From Candidatus Azobacteroides sp. (GTDB lineage: Bacteria; Bacteroidota; Bacteroidia; Bacteroidales; WRGA01), in NCBI GenBank assembly GCA_021201815.1, contig JAJQEC010000136.1:1-56126 (forward strand): 56,126 bases of DNA. The letters are read 5' to 3'. Below are positions 54,518 to 56,126 of the stretch, piece after piece (positions within the stretch are counted from its first letter, which is position 1; every line of letters begins with the position of its first letter). The notes beneath the pieces were generated by a model that was given only the letters and a program-made list of their open reading frames with translations, ran no database searches and was not told where the DNA came from. A program made the position numbers and the translations under genes.

Positions 54518-56007
54518 GTACATTGCAAATTCTTTTATATGGAGTAGCATAGCTAAAATACTAAATGCCATACTTAAATTTGTCTCGATTCCTCTATTAT
54601 TAGGTTACTTTGGAAAAGACAATTATGGATTACTGACGTTGGCTGTAGCAACTAATGCTTATATGCAGCTTTTAGATATGGGAATGAATACAGGAAGTGT
54701 TAAATTCATATCCCAGTGGATTTCGGCGAAAGATTTTGACCGGGTAAACCGGGTTGCCCGGACAAACCTGACAGTTTATATTTTCCTTGGTATTATAAAT
54801 AGTTTGATATTGTTGTTATTAGCCTGGTCTGGGGAATCTATCTTTAAAATTACTTCCGAAGAATTCCAGACCTTTCGCTATTTATTATATATACTTGCCG
54901 GAACAAGCATTATTAATTGGACAATCTTTGTATTCAATCAATTACTGGTTGCTGATGAGCGCATGGCATTTACTCAGCAAATTTTGTCTATTCGCAGCAT
55001 TTTAAATCTAATAACAGTAGTATTAGCTATACATTTAAAATGGACATTAATTGAATACTTTTTGTGTGATACCCTCATTAGTTTGTCTATAATAATTCCT
55101 TATATATATATGCAGGAAAAATAACCTGATAAAACAAATACTTCCCGGATTTTTCTGGAATGATTTTTCTGCTGTATTTAAATATAGCATTGCTATTTTC
55201 ATTATGGGTATTTTTCAATTCACAGCCACTCAATCAAGGCCTTTGATCTTAAGTATATTCAGTAATGAAGGAGCAGGGATATTAGCAGATTACAGGGTGA
55301 TTGAAGTATTTCCTATTTTTATCATATCTTTAGGAGGTATGTTAATTTCTATTTTATTACCTAAAACATCCCAGGCTGTTCAGCAAAATGATCAGATAAC
55401 GATCGAACGGATAGCATACCAAGGTACTAAATATACTAGTATATTGGTTTCTTCTTTATGTTTTCCAATCATATTGAATGCAGCAGACTTATTAACTTTA
55501 TATGTAGGGGAAAGTTATAAACATTTGGCTATCTGGCTAGGATTATGGGTTTTTACATTAACATTATTTTTGCATAATACTCCGGTAGCAAGTCTTATTC
55601 TTGCAACGGGTAAAACTAAGATGCTAGTCTACAGCAGTGCAATAGCTTGTATCGTCTCGGTACTGATTAATGCCATCTTATGTAATAATTTCGGAGTCGG
55701 ATCTGCGGTAATTGGTTATTTAGTATATATTATTATTCAACTATTGTTCTATTATTTGTATATTAATAATAAAATTCTAAACTTAAATAGCTTCAAAATA
55801 TTTAAAAATTTTATTTTCCCTACATTTTTAGGTATAATTATAGCAATACCAATTCATTTCATCACATTTTGCAAAGAGTATTCAGTTATTGGTATAATTA
55901 TTAAAACAATCATATGGCTTTTTTCTTATTACATGTTATTATTTTTCACGAATACCGTTGACAAGAAAAAAATTACTAGTATAATAAAAAAGAAATTAAG
56001 TAAATAA
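54501..56007 (+). pseudogene. Polysaccharide flippase (Wzx/MATE-like), frameshifted
   Basis: Two pieces: 54501-55124 ends at a TAA that follows a five-A run, and the second, in another frame, runs to 56007. Removing one A from the run at about 55116-55122 joins them into about 502 residues, giving the Q-E-N-N-L-I-K-Q-I-L-P junction. Rejoined it has about 12-14 membrane helices and the N-terminal L-K-Y-I-A-N-S-F-I-W start typical of O-antigen flippases, which carry lipid-linked repeat units across the inner membrane. I chose the ATG at 54501 over an upstream TTG. A single extra base is the simplest explanation. Confidence 0.8.
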
Positions 56008-56033
56008 ATCCAATAATATTATACTTACCAAGC

Positions 56034-56126
56034 ATGCAATTAAAGGCAATTTCAGGCAATATCAATACAAATAGAATAAATTGGATACAAATAGGAGTAT
56101 TATATTTATTTCCTATTCTTTCATAT
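56034..56126 (+). CDS. Start of a membrane protein, possibly the polysaccharide polymerase (partial)
   Basis: An open reading frame beginning at ATG 56034 runs to the end of the window (31 codons). After about 17 polar residues it becomes hydrophobic (W-I-Q-I-G-V-L-Y-L-F-P-I-L-S-Y), as at the start of an integral membrane protein. Its place right after a flippase gene fits an O-antigen polymerase (Wzy), but so few residues cannot show it. Confidence 0.4.
   Translation, partial: MQLKAISGNINTNRINWIQIGVLYLFPILSY

Overview
The window looks like chromosomal DNA of a low-GC, anaerobic-type Bacteroidota, most likely order Bacteroidales (the family is not resolved). Reasons: promoters of the TTTG / TAnnTTTG type instead of E. 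coli -35/-10 boxes, almost no Shine-Dalgarno sequences, a 286-residue primary sigma factor without region 1.1, a Bacteroidota-type HU protein, PorQ (type IX secretion), a CarboxypepD/TonB-plug module, tRNA genes without encoded CCA, and the gene orders porQ-cmk and glyS-FKBP.

Layout. (1) 0.1-4.3 kb, minus strand: a secreted protein with a type IX-like tail, a membrane-anchored nucleotide-sugar dehydratase/epimerase and a glycosyltransferase, all facing out of the left edge. (2) 4.6-7.8 kb, plus strand: miaA, a thioesterase, dprA and an orphan LuxR-type response regulator, followed by convergent cysK. (3) 9-16 kb: nadE, initiator tRNA, pyrophosphatase, two small lipoproteins and an L,D-transpeptidase lipoprotein. 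(4) 16-28.5 kb: pnp, porQ-cmk, the primary sigma factor, HtrA, a DUF456 protein, a SpoU methyltransferase, CvfB, a flavin-reductase-like lipoprotein, an esterase, ferrochelatase and tRNA-His. (5) 28.8-35.3 kb: a 1119-residue VIT/vWA/CarboxypepD/TonB-plug/TPR/DUF2135 protein, then repeat-rich DNA surrounding an HU gene that has a long, strongly base-paired leader. (6) 35.4-44.6 kb: radC, parC, glyS, an FKBP lipoprotein, a broken actin-like gene, a phosphodiesterase and a dGTPase. (7) 44.7 kb to the right edge: a surface-polysaccharide (capsule or O-antigen) locus: export protein, UDP-glucose dehydrogenase, FAD oxidoreductase, glycosyltransferase, two hexapeptide acyltransferases, pyruvyl transferase, an SDR paired with a MenD-like TPP enzyme, a flippase, and the start of a membrane protein that may be the polymerase.

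The most unusual items are these. The actin-like gene at 41.4-42.5 kb has its phosphate-1 motif at the C-terminus, behind a Gly/Ser linker, which suggests a circular permutation. The 28.8-32.2 kb protein combines an inter-alpha-trypsin-type adhesion module with a TonB plug but has no barrel. The HU leader has two sets of mutually exclusive helices. There are two families of intergenic palindromes. Four genes (actin-like, polysaccharide export, pyruvyl transferase, flippase) are interrupted by TAG codons or single-base frameshifts, while the housekeeping genes around them are intact. This points to decay, phase variation or localised sequence error in the accessory genes.

All assignments rest on reading motifs by eye. 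No database search or folding program was run.
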